Origin: Hippopus hippopus | Taxonomy: Eukaryota; Mollusca; Bivalvia; Cardiida; Cardiidae | Assembly (NCBI GenBank): GCA_946811185.2 | Contig: OX328102.1 | Coordinates: forward strand, 48,647,619 to 48,711,618 | DNA length: 64,000 nucleotides | Reading direction: 5' to 3' | Shown: piece by piece, positions 20,882 to 29,697 of the stretch | Numbering within the stretch: position 1 is the first letter of the stretch | Layout: the number at the start of each line of letters is the position of its first letter | Notes under the pieces: generated by a model | Database searches by the model: none | Seen by the model: only the letters and a program-made list of their open reading frames with translations | Told to the model about the DNA's origin: nothing | Program-made: the position numbers and the translations under genes

Positions 20882-22768
20882 ATGGCACAATCTTCTTTAG
20901 ATACAATTAATATTATGCCGTTCGAGGTACTGAATGTTTTGAAATCCCTGAGACTTGGGAAAGCCTCAGGGCCTGACGGTATTAATAACAGGATTCTTAT
21001 TGAAGTAGCTGGACAGATTGCACCTCATTTATGTGATTTGTTAAATTACTCATTAAATACTTATACAGTTCCATCTTCATGGAAAGTATCCAATGTATGT
21101 CCAATATTTAAATCCGGTGACCCTTCTCTTCCATCTAACTACAGGCCCGTTTCGTTATTAAATAGTATCGAAAAAGTATTCGAACGCATTATATTCAAGC
21201 ATGTTTATAACCATCTGAAAGACATCAATTATTTTACACCCTTCCAGTCCGGTTTCATGCCCGGCGACTCTACAGTTAATCAAGTAACTGGTCTTTATAA
21301 TGAAATATGTAAAGCCTTAGACGACGGGCTAGAAATTAGAGCTGTGTTTTTTGACATAAGTAAAGCATTTGACAAAGTTTGGCATAAAGGCTTACTTTTC
21401 AAGTTGAACAGGGCCGGGATCCGTGGTAAACTATTATCTTGGTTTTCTAATTATTTTTCGAATCGTTTCCAGAGAGTTATTTTACCAGGGGGATTTTCAT
21501 CCTTGTGTCATGTGCAGGCCGGTGTCCCTCAACGATCCATTCTAGGACCTTCACTATTTCTAATTTATATAAATGACATAGTTGATGATATTCAGGCAAA
21601 TATCAATCTTTTTGCAGACGACACAAGCTTGTCAATGACTGTAGGCTATCCGGCTGATGTAGCAAGTATTTTACAATCTGACATCGATAAAATTACAAAT
21701 TGGGCACAGAAGTGGCTGGTCAAGTTCAACCCAGCAAAGTCTGAGTCGCTGGTTATATCCCGCAAACGTTTTAAGCCAGATCGTCCAAGACTCTTTATGT
21801 CAAATATTGAAATTCCGTCAGTTTCAAGTCACAAACATTTAGGTTTTTTCCTTTCTAATGACGGATCTTGGGACACATATATCAATAAATCAATTGAAAA
21901 GGCATGGAAAAGAATTGGGGTTATGCGGCATCTGAAAATACGACTCGACCGACTGTCACTTCAGATCATTTACTTTTCATTTATAAGGCCTATATTGGAG
22001 TATGGTGATGTCATATGGGACAATCTTTCGCAGGGGTTAAAGGATCAGCTAGACAAAGTTCAGAATGAAGCTGCACGTATAGTTACAGGCTGTACTAAAC
22101 TCGTTGCCATTGCTGATCTAATTCAGGAATCTGGTTGGGAAACTTTAAGCGAAAGAAGGCGAAAACATAAGCTGATTCACTTCTACAAAATGGTAAATAG
22201 ACTTTCTCCAAATTATCTTAATGTTCTCGTCCCACCAAAGGTTGGTAATTCAACAACTTATAATCTGCGTAGACATAATAATTTGCGAACCACTGCTTGC
22301 AGAACTAGCTTGTATAACAATTCATTTCTACCGTCTGTAATTAATGATTGGAATTCTCTACCGGATGAGATTAAGAATGCAGAATCACCTACATCTTTTA
22401 AATATCATCTAAACCTTGACAAACCCGCTCCAAGACAACTGTATTTCTTCGGCGAAAGAAAAATTCAGATTATCCATGCTGGATTGCGTAACAGGTGTAG
22501 TTCTCTTAATCACCATCTTTACTTGAAAAATTTAGTGCAATCGCCACTTTGTAGATGCGGCTCAGTTGAATCAACTGAACACTATTTTCTAAAATGTCCA
22601 ATTTATAATGATTTAAGAAATCATTTAAACTTTAATATTAATGAGATAGTAAGAGTCTCCCTTCGAATCATCCTATATGGAGATGAGAGTCTTAGCGTGC
22701 ATCACAATGAAAGAATATTTGCAGTAGTGCATACTTATATCCGTGCAAGTGGAAGATTTGCTCTTTAG
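20882..22768 (+). CDS. Non-LTR retrotransposon reverse transcriptase (628 codons, open)
   Basis: Copies element RNA into DNA at the nicked target. Motifs in order by residue: KASGPDG 27-33, NYRPVSLL 86-93, FDISKAFDKVWH 157-168 (first catalytic Asp at 158), AGVPQRSILGP 213-223, FADD 244-247 (catalytic pair), WLVKFNPAKSE 278-288, a thumb with FIRPILEYGDVIW, and a C-terminal CRCG...EHYFLKC cluster from 557. GVPQRSILGP has Arg where the family has Gly, in the primer/dNTP grip region, so even this open frame may be impaired. The frame is already open from ~20775, upstream of the first ATG used here. The native start lay in the fused endonuclease-RT frame. Jockey/CR1 assignment is from motif style. 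Confidence 0.9.
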   Translation: MAQSSLDTINIMPFEVLNVLKSLRLGKASGPDGINNRILIEVAGQIAPHLCDLLNYSLNTYTVPSSWKVSNVCPIFKSGDPSLPSNYRPVSLLNSIEKVFERIIFKHVYNHLKDINYFTPFQSGFMPGDSTVNQVTGLYNEICKALDDGLEIRAVFFDISKAFDKVWHKGLLFKLNRAGIRGKLLSWFSNYFSNRFQRVILPGGFSSLCHVQAGVPQRSILGPSLFLIYINDIVDDIQANINLFADDTSLSMTVGYPADVASILQSDIDKITNWAQKWLVKFNPAKSESLVISRKRFKPDRPRLFMSNIEIPSVSSHKHLGFFLSNDGSWDTYINKSIEKAWKRIGVMRHLKIRLDRLSLQIIYFSFIRPILEYGDVIWDNLSQGLKDQLDKVQNEAARIVTGCTKLVAIADLIQESGWETLSERRRKHKLIHFYKMVNRLSPNYLNVLVPPKVGNSTTYNLRRHNNLRTTACRTSLYNNSFLPSVINDWNSLPDEIKNAESPTSFKYHLNLDKPAPRQLYFFGERKIQIIHAGLRNRCSSLNHHLYLKNLVQSPLCRCGSVESTEHYFLKCPIYNDLRNHLNFNINEIVRVSLRIILYGDESLSVHHNERIFAVVHTYIRASGRFAL

Positions 22769-23216
22769 TGTGTTGTTTCCTTCTTTTTTTTTAAGGGACA
22801 ATACTATATTCTGCTGGAGGACCTGGCAGAGGTCACTCGTAGTGTAGCATTCTTATCTTCATCTTTTTGGACTCTATTGGTAAATACTTACGTAGCAGTG
22901 ACGGTCAGGTTTTAACTTTTTTATTGTCTCTATATATGGTTTCTTATAGACGAAATCTTCACCATTAGGCCTACCACTCCACACCTATCTCCACTCCCCC
23001 ACTACTTTCTCCAATCTTTTTCCTTTATTATTGTTTTTTTTTTTTTTCTAAACTTTAATATATCGTACTTCATACATGCAATAACCGGAAATTGGAGAGG
23101 AACTATATAAGCTTTGCTTTCGTTCCAATCCATTTCTGCAGGATTATTTTTGTTAATTGATTTTATTGTATTACTCATGTATATTGTATTTCTGTAGAAT
23201 AAAATATGTTTAAATG

Positions 23217-23226
23217 TAACTGTACT
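23217..23226. repeat. Target-site duplication, right copy
   Basis: TAACTGTACT, identical to 19994-20003. Confidence 0.8.
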
Positions 23227-23561
23227 GTACATACTTTTAATAATGCGTAAACACTTTCCGTCTATACCGGCTCTATATATTTTATAGTATAAAGCATTTC
23301 TATTTACACAGTCGAATGCCTTTTTAAAATCTACGAATGTACAGTATAAACCTTTATTCCTATTTAAAAATGACTGAACAATTGTATGCAATATAAACAT
23401 AGCATCAGTTGTTGACCGACCCTATACAAATGCAAACTGTGTATCACAAATAAAATTATACTGGTCACAATATCTAGTATTTCGTTTATTTAAAATTCAC
23501 GTGAAGAGTTTCGAGAAGCAACTAATTAAAGTTATCCCACGATAATTACTAACGGTAATAG
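23227..23561 (-). pseudogene. LINE reverse transcriptase, fingers region, broken (5' part of old LINE)
   Basis: Read leftwards from ~23558: SNYRGITLISCFSKLFT, stop, NKRNTRYCDQYNFICDTQFAFV, stop (TAG for Gln), GRSTTDAMFILHTIV, and YCTFVDFKKAFDCVNR with the first catalytic Asp. It ends ...IIKSMYSTV at the target duplication and resumes as STVKSCIKFYNN at 20003. The upstream side is cut off by a MITE-A fragment. Confidence 0.88.
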
Positions 23562-23650
23562 AGTATGCTGGCAACCATCATTTTCTCCTTTTCTCACAAT
23601 GTTTTCAGTATCCTTCTCCCTAATGGTAGTTTAATTCTTAGCTATTATGT
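23562..23650 (+). mobile_element. MITE-A fragment
   Basis: ATGCTGGCAACCATCATTTT hairpin and TTCTCACAATGTTTTCAG; right end decays. It marks the upstream edge of the old LINE. Confidence 0.65.
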
Positions 23651-23709
23651 TATGCACAGCTTGTCAAAAACAAATGGGCATATAGACAAGTAATGCGTAG
23701 ATTTTTAGC

Positions 23710-23937
23710 TTAACTCTTTACCAAACGACAAAATATTAGACTGGTCCAAATTGAAAGCATTCGCAGACGTCAAAATTAATGTTACTCAAAAAATGAAATT
23801 GTTTTGTGAAGGGTAGAAAACAATGTGGGAAAAGGAGAAAATGCTGGTTACCAGCATTTTCTCCTTTTCCCACAATGTTTTCAAAAGGCTTCTTTCTCAG
23901 AGTCGTGAAAACCCGGGATTGTTTGTTAAAGAGTTAA
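23710..23937 (+). mobile_element. MITE-A copy, complete reference copy
   Basis: TTAACTCTTTACCAAACGAC to GTTTGTTAAAGAGTTAA, 228 bp, with a perfect hairpin (GGGAAAAGGAGAAAATGCTG / CAGCATTTTCTCCTTTTCCC). Both edges are TTAA. Confidence 0.93.
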
Positions 23938-24249
23938 GTATTTTCTGCAGACAAGTAGGTTGAGTCACCGACATTTTACTGGAATTGCCAAAGGCTCAGC
24001 TGATATACTTACACAAGCACCATAACACCTTGCCTTGTCTGTTCCATTTGCATCTATTAAAGGGAGATAATTATATTAGCCATAAGACATCCCCTTTTTT
24101 GGAAGAAGTCAACATTTTGTTGAGGTAAAGCCTTTTATGGCAGATTTTTTATCAATTAAAGGGACATTAAACTAGATCATTGTGTTTCGCAAGTTTTTTT
24201 TTTTTCAGAAAACTTCAACAAACACTACAATCATTGACTCGCGTGCAAA

Positions 24250-24334
24250 GATGGCTTTTACTTTTCTTACAATGTTTTCAAAAGCCTTCTTTCCTAGGGT
24301 CGTTAAAACATGTGATTGTTTGGCACAGGATTAA
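24250..24334 (+). mobile_element. MITE-A right-end fragment
   Basis: TTACAATGTTTTCAAAAGCC, AGGGTCGTTAAAACATG and GATTGTTTGGCACAGGATTAA. Confidence 0.75.
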
Positions 24335-25275
24335 GCAGAAGAAATACTCCCACAAAAAAAAAAACTCTGCTTAAAGATTAATCAACTCGTTTTATTGACG
24401 TACTACTTGAGATGTGGAGAGAGATTGAGTCGTTAATTAAGGTAACACAATCCTATTCCCCTATGTAGAGTTTACCTCCTAAAAGAAAGAGCTATTCTTC
24501 CCTAAAAAATTCAAGAATATTGCTAAAGTTGCGTTTCTCATCTGTGTCGCTTAAATAATTTGATTGGTAACCATGGTAGCAACGGACTTGACATGCACGT
24601 ATGTGTTTGTCATTTATGCACTAGAAAGAGCTAAACAAGACGAATCTCATTTTATTTTCGTGTGCCCACTCTTTTTACATGTAAGAATAAGATGCATGCA
24701 AACATATTACTATGTTAGACCTAGTATGTTACATAAAAGAAAACTTTATATCACAATAAGGCTGGCCCGTAATTATTTTTATGAAGCTTTATTTTTTGGT
24801 GGATCGAATTGACCGATATTTATTATACTTTCACAATTCTATGTATTACTTGAGTTATCAATTTCAGTTTGCCATTTCGAAAATGTTATAATTTTAACCT
24901 AATTTAGCTTCCTTTAAATTTATATGTCTGCTAATTCTGTGCAAACAAGCATGAGCAAAATGAGGCTCGTAATGATTGACCTTGTATTTTGATATTTAAT
25001 GATATAATTAGATGATGATTACCTGCTCGAGATAAATCAGTAAATTAATCTGGGTCTGTATCTGAAAGACTTTTGACTTTCTCCAGTTCACTAAATATTT
25101 TCTTCCGCATGTTCGGTTTTATCATTAGCCTTTGAAGCTCCTTGGTCTGTCATGGAAAACCGAAATTTATCAAACAGCGTTACTTAAAATAGCACATTGG
25201 CGCATCGCCCCTATATCGTATAGATCAACATTTGTTTTTATAAGCGATGTTATGGTGGCATATTTCTGTCACGAG
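24335..25275. other. Unassigned non-coding stretch left of the TRIM array
   Basis: No repeat or coding signal recognised; the longest frame (82 codons at 24564) has no recognisable family. Confidence 0.4.
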
Positions 25276-25279
25276 ATAA
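25276..25279. repeat. TRIM target-site duplication, left
   Basis: ATAA, repeated at 26174-26177. Confidence 0.6.
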
Positions 25280-25495
25280 TGTTACGGGAGACCAATCCTT
25301 CATGCATGGCTTCGTCCCGATTTAAATACAATACCTAACAGCTGCTTTAGGGAGAATTCTCTTTGGCTCAGTGGTTATGGTATTGGTCTTTTAAACCTCG
25401 AAAAACGAGGATATTTGTCCGCACGGGTTCGAATCCCGCCAGCTGCGGTTTGTATTTAAGCTATGCATTTGTTGCGAACTTTCATGTTCGTAAGA
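25280..25495 (+). repeat. TRIM LTR 1
   Basis: TGTTACGGGAGACC to TTCGTAAGA. It contains CTTCATGCATGGCTTCGTCC, TTTAAATACAATACC and the tRNA-like block. Confidence 0.85.
25364..25436 (+). promoter_or_regulatory. tRNA-like Pol III promoter in LTR 1 (A box, B box)
   Basis: A box TGGCTCAGTGG at 25364-25374 and a perfect B box GGTTCGAATCC at 25426-25436. Between them sit a CTTTTAA loop of tRNA-Lys(UUU) type and a CCTCGAAAAACGAGG stem-loop in the variable-arm position. The expected acceptor strands do not pair, so a promoter or structural RNA is likelier than a tRNA. Confidence 0.7.
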
Positions 25496-25513
25496 TGGGG
25501 GCTCGTCCGGGAT
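25496..25513 (+). other. TRIM primer binding site 1 (tRNA-Pro)
   Basis: TGGGGGCTCGTCCGGGAT is the exact complement of the 18-nt 3' end of metazoan tRNA-Pro including CCA. It abuts the LTR end with no spacer. Confidence 0.9.
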
Positions 25514-25611
25514 TGGCCATTGAGCCATTGATCCCATTTATTGTCCAAAATCGGACTTTCTGCCTAATAAGGCTTTGGGTCATCAATAAATGATGACTTT
25601 AAAAGGAGGTG
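25514..25611 (+). other. TRIM internal region 1 with polypurine tract
   Basis: 98 bp after the primer site, non-coding, with ATCAATAAATGATGAC palindrome-like sequence. It ends in the purine-rich AAAAGGAGGTG (25601-25611) immediately before LTR 2, the position expected for plus-strand priming. Confidence 0.75.
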
Positions 25612-25840
25612 TGTTACGGGAGACCACTCCTTCATGCATGGCTTCGTCCCGATTTAAATAGAATACCTGACAACTGCGTTGAGGAGATATCTCTTTAGCT
25701 CAGTGGTTATGGTATTGGTCTTTTAAACCTCGAAAAACGAGGATCTTGTCCGCCGTGAGTTCGAAACCCGCCGGATGTGGTTTGTATTTCAGCTATGCAT
25801 TTATTCATTTGTTTCTTTGTTACGGACTTTGTTCGTAAGA
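25612..25840 (+). repeat. TRIM LTR 2
   Basis: 229 bp. It differs from LTR 1 by scattered substitutions and ~13 extra bases near its 3' end (TTATTCATTTGTTTC region). Confidence 0.85.
25696..25768 (+). promoter_or_regulatory. tRNA-like block in LTR 2
   Basis: A box TAGCTCAGTGG matches consensus exactly. The B box is weakened to AGTTCGAAACC. The CTTTTAA loop and the CCTCG/CGAGG stem are unchanged. Confidence 0.65.
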
Positions 25841-25858
25841 TGGGGGCTCGTCCGGGAT
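25841..25858 (+). other. TRIM primer binding site 2 (tRNA-Pro)
   Basis: TGGGGGCTCGTCCGGGAT again, identical to site 1 and directly after LTR 2. Confidence 0.9.
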
Positions 25859-25956
25859 TGGCCACTGAGCCATCAATCCCATCTGTTGTCCAAAAACGGA
25901 CTTTCTGCCTAATAAGGCTTTGAGTCATCAATAAATGATGACTTTAAGAGGGGGTG
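25859..25956 (+). other. TRIM internal region 2 with polypurine tract
   Basis: Same length and order as internal region 1, ending AAGAGGGGGTG (25946-25956) before LTR 3. Confidence 0.75.
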
Positions 25957-26173
25957 TGTTACGGAAGACCTCTCCTTCATGCATGGCTTCGTCCCGATTT
26001 AAATACAATACCTAACAGCTGCGTTCGGGAAATAACTCTTTAACTCAGTGGTTATGGTATTGGTCTTTTAAACCTCGAAAAACGAGGATATGTGTCCGCC
26101 ATGGGTTCGAATCCCGCCGGATGCGGTTTGTATTTCAGCTATGCATTTGTTGCGAACTTTCATGTTCGTAAGA
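25957..26173 (+). repeat. TRIM LTR 3
   Basis: 217 bp, TGTTACGGAAGACC to TTCGTAAGA. Similarity to LTRs 1 and 2 stops exactly here, which fixes the LTR boundary. Confidence 0.85.
26041..26114 (+). promoter_or_regulatory. tRNA-like Pol III promoter in LTR 3
   Basis: A box TAACTCAGTGG and perfect B box GGTTCGAATCC (26104-26114), with the conserved CTTTTAA loop and stem-loop. Confidence 0.65.
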
Positions 26174-26177
26174 ATAA
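26174..26177. repeat. TRIM target-site duplication, right
   Basis: ATAA, as at 25276-25279. Confidence 0.6.
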
Positions 26178-26639
26178 GAAATAGCTATTGCGATAATATA
26201 AGAGAACTATCGTGATAAAAAAAAACTTTCCAGAAAATATTATCTAGATAATAAAAGGTTTTACGATAAAAATATCGCGATAATTCTAACTGTAATCATG
26301 AATTTTTTTGCTTTCGTGCCCTCAACTGACATTCATGGTATCTATAAATTAGATACGATTTCGGAACATCCTCGTCTATAACCTTATTAATTCTCATTTT
26401 CCCTGAATGGTTTAAAGTTGTTCGTAGGAGGCATTTCGAGTCGTCTTTGTGACTTCTGTTTATTTCAAGTGTGGTCAAAATTATCCAATTAAGCCACGAA
26501 TTTTTATTTAGTGCCATCCTGTGAAGTCAAAAACTACCGAGTTCATCCAAATGGTGAGTTTTCTATTTATAGATATCGAGACACGGAGAAACTATTTCGA
26601 TAATTTTATCTCGACTGTCAGCTTTGTAGGAGGACATTT

Positions 26640-26830
26640 GTCTCGAGGCACGTTTGTCTCACGTAAGAGCGATGCGGTCGCATTTGTCTCACATGAGACA
26701 AATGCGACCTCAAATGTCTAACAAAAAAACACATTTGTGTGACAAATGTGCTCCGATCGCGTTTTTTAAGGGACAGGTAAGCACATTTGTCTCATGTCAT
26801 TTTTTATGAAATACAAGCACATTTGTCACA
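26640..26830. repeat. Cluster of ACATTTGTCTCA words, left arm
   Basis: Six or more copies of (G/C)CA(C/T)ATTTGTCTCA-like words in both orientations, including a perfect CGCATTTGTCTCA/TGAGACAAATGCG hairpin at ~26689-26717. The matching cluster is at 28160-28310. Confidence 0.7.
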
Positions 26831-27059
26831 TATTATTTCACGGCAGAAAAAATCTTAGTATCGAGGTTCGCCGTTTTACCTCATGTCAAGTGTAATCACC
26901 AATAGGTTTGCTAATGCTTCTTTTTTTTTTTTATAAAATCTTAAACCTAAAAACTGCAGTGGAACTATTTATTCCAATATCTCTAATTCAAGAAATTTGA
27001 GTGACTGAACCTTAAGGTGTACACTGAAACATACGGAATCCCGTTAGTGTCATATGGAA

Positions 27060-27270
27060 TATCGTGCCTCTCATCCTTAGGGCAAGACACGAGAATCGGA
27101 CGGGACCCGATATTCCGACGAGACACTACGTGAGACATGATATTGTAACACGAGATCCCGCACTGTCGCAGTATCCCATACCATGAGATCCCATACCATG
27201 AGATTTCGCGGTAAAATATCGTGTCTCGCTTCATTTTTCGCTGGAATCTCGCGTCTCGCTTCATTACGAG
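27060..27270. repeat. Low-complexity GAGATCCCATACC / CGTGTCTCGC block
   Basis: Direct repeat CCATACCATGAGATCCC / CCATACCATGAGATTTC and several CTCG(C/T)GTCTCGCTTC words. Non-coding, inside the foldback. Confidence 0.6.
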
Positions 27271-27455
27271 GCCTGATATTCCATAATTATGGCATTACCC
27301 GGATTCTTTTGGGAACTCATGCACGTTGTGAGTGCTTTTTCAATGGCGGAACTGAGAGCAGCAATTCTCGGAAAATGGCGATTACTGTTTTTTCATCTTT
27401 CTGAAAACAAAATACGTGTGGGAAGGTCTACTCATTTTCTTCCTCAGATCATTTA

Positions 27456-27543
27456 GGGGCCTCATTGGCCGAGTGATTAAGGACCCTGACTTCAAAAAAC
27501 TACTTGTCCCTAACCGCTGTAGGTTCGACCCTTACTCGGGGCG
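27456..27543 (+). repeat. tRNA-Ser/Leu-like sequence
   Basis: ATTGGCCGAGTGATTAAGGA (A-box region of type II tRNAs) and GTAGGTTCGACCCTTACTC (B box). The acceptor strands do not pair and the anticodon arm is degenerate. Probably a SINE head or tRNA pseudogene. Confidence 0.6.
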
Positions 27544-28042
27544 TCGAACTCTTTCATGCAAGGAAGCCCGTCCAGGGTCCAAATGCGGAATACCTATCGC
27601 GTGCGCACGAGGTCATGACGCGCAGTTATTGTTTTTGTCATTGGTAATCCTATTAAAGATAATTATCTAAGCCTCAGAAATATGGATATTTTTATGTGTA
27701 GTAACTGAAAAGATGATTATTATTTATTTAGCCTACACAAGTAAAAAATACAGTGTTTTCTTCTGAAGGACTGAAAGAACAAGAACTTTCAAGTACCCTA
27801 TCGGCGACGTACTTTTTTCAAATTGATTACTAAAATAAAAGAATAAATAAATGAAGAATTGATAAGAAAAATTAAATAATCTATAAAACTATCAAGATAA
27901 TATACCGAATATGAAGGACTGGCAGCGACTGACAGCGGTTTCATAATCGCGTAGACTTCAAGTGATGACACTATTCGATTAAGTGATTTTTAATACATCT
28001 CTAAATAGGTCTGTTATCGCAGATATTTTTCAGGTTGTAAAT

Positions 28043-28080
28043 GTGGACAGACAGACGGACAGAGAGACAGACAGGCAGCT
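28043..28080. repeat. (GACA)n microsatellite, imperfect
   Basis: GACAGACAGACGGACAGAGA and continuation. Confidence 0.85.
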
Positions 28081-28159
28081 AATTTCTATACCCGCCTTTT
28101 CGGACGATTACAATGTACTAAGCAGAAACAGTTTTCCTTTTAAGTAGAATTCTAGTATA

Positions 28160-28310
28160 GATAGAATGTGAAACAAATGTGATTCGAGTGTCCTTCCTAT
28201 TGTGCGTCAAACACATCTGTCTCATTTCCAGTTTGTCGCAAAAATGAATGTTTACGAGCATATCGGTCACACCTCGTGAGACAAATGTGCTCCAAGACAA
28301 AAGTGCTCCT
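28160..28310. repeat. Cluster of GAGACAAATGTG words, right arm
   Basis: Inverted counterpart of 26640-26830: ACAAATGTGATTCGAGTG and GTGAGACAAATGTGCTCC. Confidence 0.65.
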
Positions 28311-28810
28311 AAACAGCTTCGTGCACGATTGAGAAATTTTGCGTTAAAATATTTATTGATCAATATAAAATTTTCTAGATAACAAAGTTTATCGTGATAT
28401 TTCACTATCTAGATAAAATTTCCATGAAACTTTGAGTTATCGCGATAGTTTTCTAAAATTGTCATGATAGTTATCTCGTATCTCGTGGCAGAAATATGCT
28501 ACCATACGATGTAGAGGCGACGCGCCGATGGGCTATATTTAGTAATGATGTTCGATAAATTTCCGTGTCCCGTGATAGACCAATGGAGCTTCAAAGGCCT
28601 ATGGTTTTATACAAGTATTATAATTTCTATTTTTTTTTTTTTTATTGAAATAGGAAATAACTGGATTTTAAACTCATTACCTTATGAAAAATGTAGAAGA
28701 CATCAAAAACCTCCTTTTGAAAACATTATAAGACAATTTGAATCATGGTACATGTGGAAGCATTGTAGTGCAATAGTGGATCTGGCAACAACCCTAAGTT
28801 ACATGAAATT

Positions 28811-28987
28811 TTTAAGCCGATAGTGAGAACCTAAATGTGGCTATTGAAAAGGTGTCTTTTGGGTAAAAATATCTCCTTATCGGGCAGTGTAGATCCAAGA
28901 TCAGACTGCACGTTCTGTGCAGTCTGATCTTGGTCTACACTGTCCGCAAAAGACCCTTGAGTCGCGCTTGGCAGCCTTAAAGGTTTA
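28811..28987 (-). mobile_element. MITE-C copy, reverse
   Basis: ATATCTCCTTATCGGGCAG, core GACTGCACGTTCTGTGCAG, CGCGCTTGGCAGCCTTAAAG end. Confidence 0.85.
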
Positions 28988-29205
28988 AAGAAAAAGAAGT
29001 CGGATTCTTTTTATCACGTCACGTGACTGATATGTCACCAGTTTTACGTCAGAACACGTAAAACCACACATTTTAAGAGTAGTAATTTCTATGTATATAA
29101 CACACACAATTTATGTAAAACTTGTGGTAGATAAGAAAATTCTTAATGGGTACACTTTGTATTTTATGTGGTCTGAAGGAATTTATGAATTATCATCTAC
29201 AAGTT

Positions 29206-29451
29206 GTTTGTATTGTTGTTTAATGGCATTTTAACAGCTAAGGTCATATCATGGCGGTCAGTGAAGCACCCATATGTTTCCTGGCTTTCTCACACAGCTT
29301 TCTTTCCAAAGCCACTGACTGCTTTTCTCACATGCATCACAGGTGAAAGACAAAGAATCGCCGGAAGGAAGGTTCGCCGCAACCGAGTATCGAGTCCGCA
29401 GCCTACGGGTCACGACTCAGATACGCTAACCACTGAGCTACCCGGCCGGGC
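29206..29451 (-). mobile_element. SINE S2, full length, reverse
   Basis: TTGTATTGTTGTTTAATGGC (3' end reversed), TTTCCTGGCTTTCTCACAC, GAGTATCGAGTCCGCAG and GCTAACCACTGAGCTACCCG (head reversed). Confidence 0.88.
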
Positions 29452-29642
29452 CTCTATCATGTAGTAATACGGAACGATGTTTACTATGAAATGAAGCAGG
29501 AGAAAGAATTTAATTCCTATCAACCAGTCGGAAATGAAATAAGTAATTCACTTTGTTTATATCATAAATATATTGCCCTTACATAATAAACTGTCTGTCT
29601 GTCTTTCTGTCCGTTCGTCCTTCCGTCTTTCTGTCCATCCGC

Positions 29643-29697
<55 letters not shown>

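Larger units (their letters stand above)
20004..23216 (+). mobile_element. Jockey/CR1-type LINE, 5'-truncated
   Basis: The insertion begins inside the endonuclease domain, as is usual for incomplete target-primed reverse transcription. It carries an endonuclease tail, a long reverse transcriptase frame and a ~450-bp 3' UTR with AATAAA at 23198-23203. A 10-bp duplication flanks it. A T-run at 23031-23047 inside the 3' UTR leaves open a second small insertion there. Confidence 0.88.
25280..26173 (+). mobile_element. Tandem miniature LTR retrotransposon (TRIM): LTR-int-LTR-int-LTR
   Basis: Three ~216-229-bp direct repeats begin TGTTACGG and end CGTAAGA, a near-perfect inverted pair as in LTRs. 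Between repeats 1-2 and 2-3 lie internal segments of exactly 116 bp each. Each starts at once with an 18-nt primer binding site for tRNA-Pro and ends in a purine tract. No coding capacity exists, so mobilisation must use proteins from an autonomous LTR element. The third LTR is not followed by a primer site. A 4-bp ATAA duplication brackets the whole. The two-unit form is best explained by unequal LTR-LTR recombination. Each LTR also carries a tRNA-like Pol III promoter, which is unusual. Confidence 0.88.
26181..28480. mobile_element. ~2.3-kb foldback-like element with long inverted arms
   Basis: The left arm starts ATAGCTATTGCGATAAT and has GAACTATCGTGATAA and TTATCTAGATAAT. The right arm, reversed, reads ACTATCATGACAAT, AAACTATCGCGATAA and TTATCTAGATAGT in the same order. 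Further in, left GGAGGACATTTGTCTCGAG pairs with reversed right GGAGCACTTTTGTCTTGGAG. No transposase frame was found. Edges are approximate. Confidence 0.6.

Noticed and set aside
25363..25931. Open frames of 74-76 codons in the TRIM region
   Set aside because: They cross LTR, primer site and internal boundaries and exist only because the units repeat.
25340..26125. Three tandem tRNA genes
   Set aside because: A and B boxes and a Lys-type loop are present, but acceptor strands do not pair and an extra stem-loop is inserted. LTR context explains the repetition.
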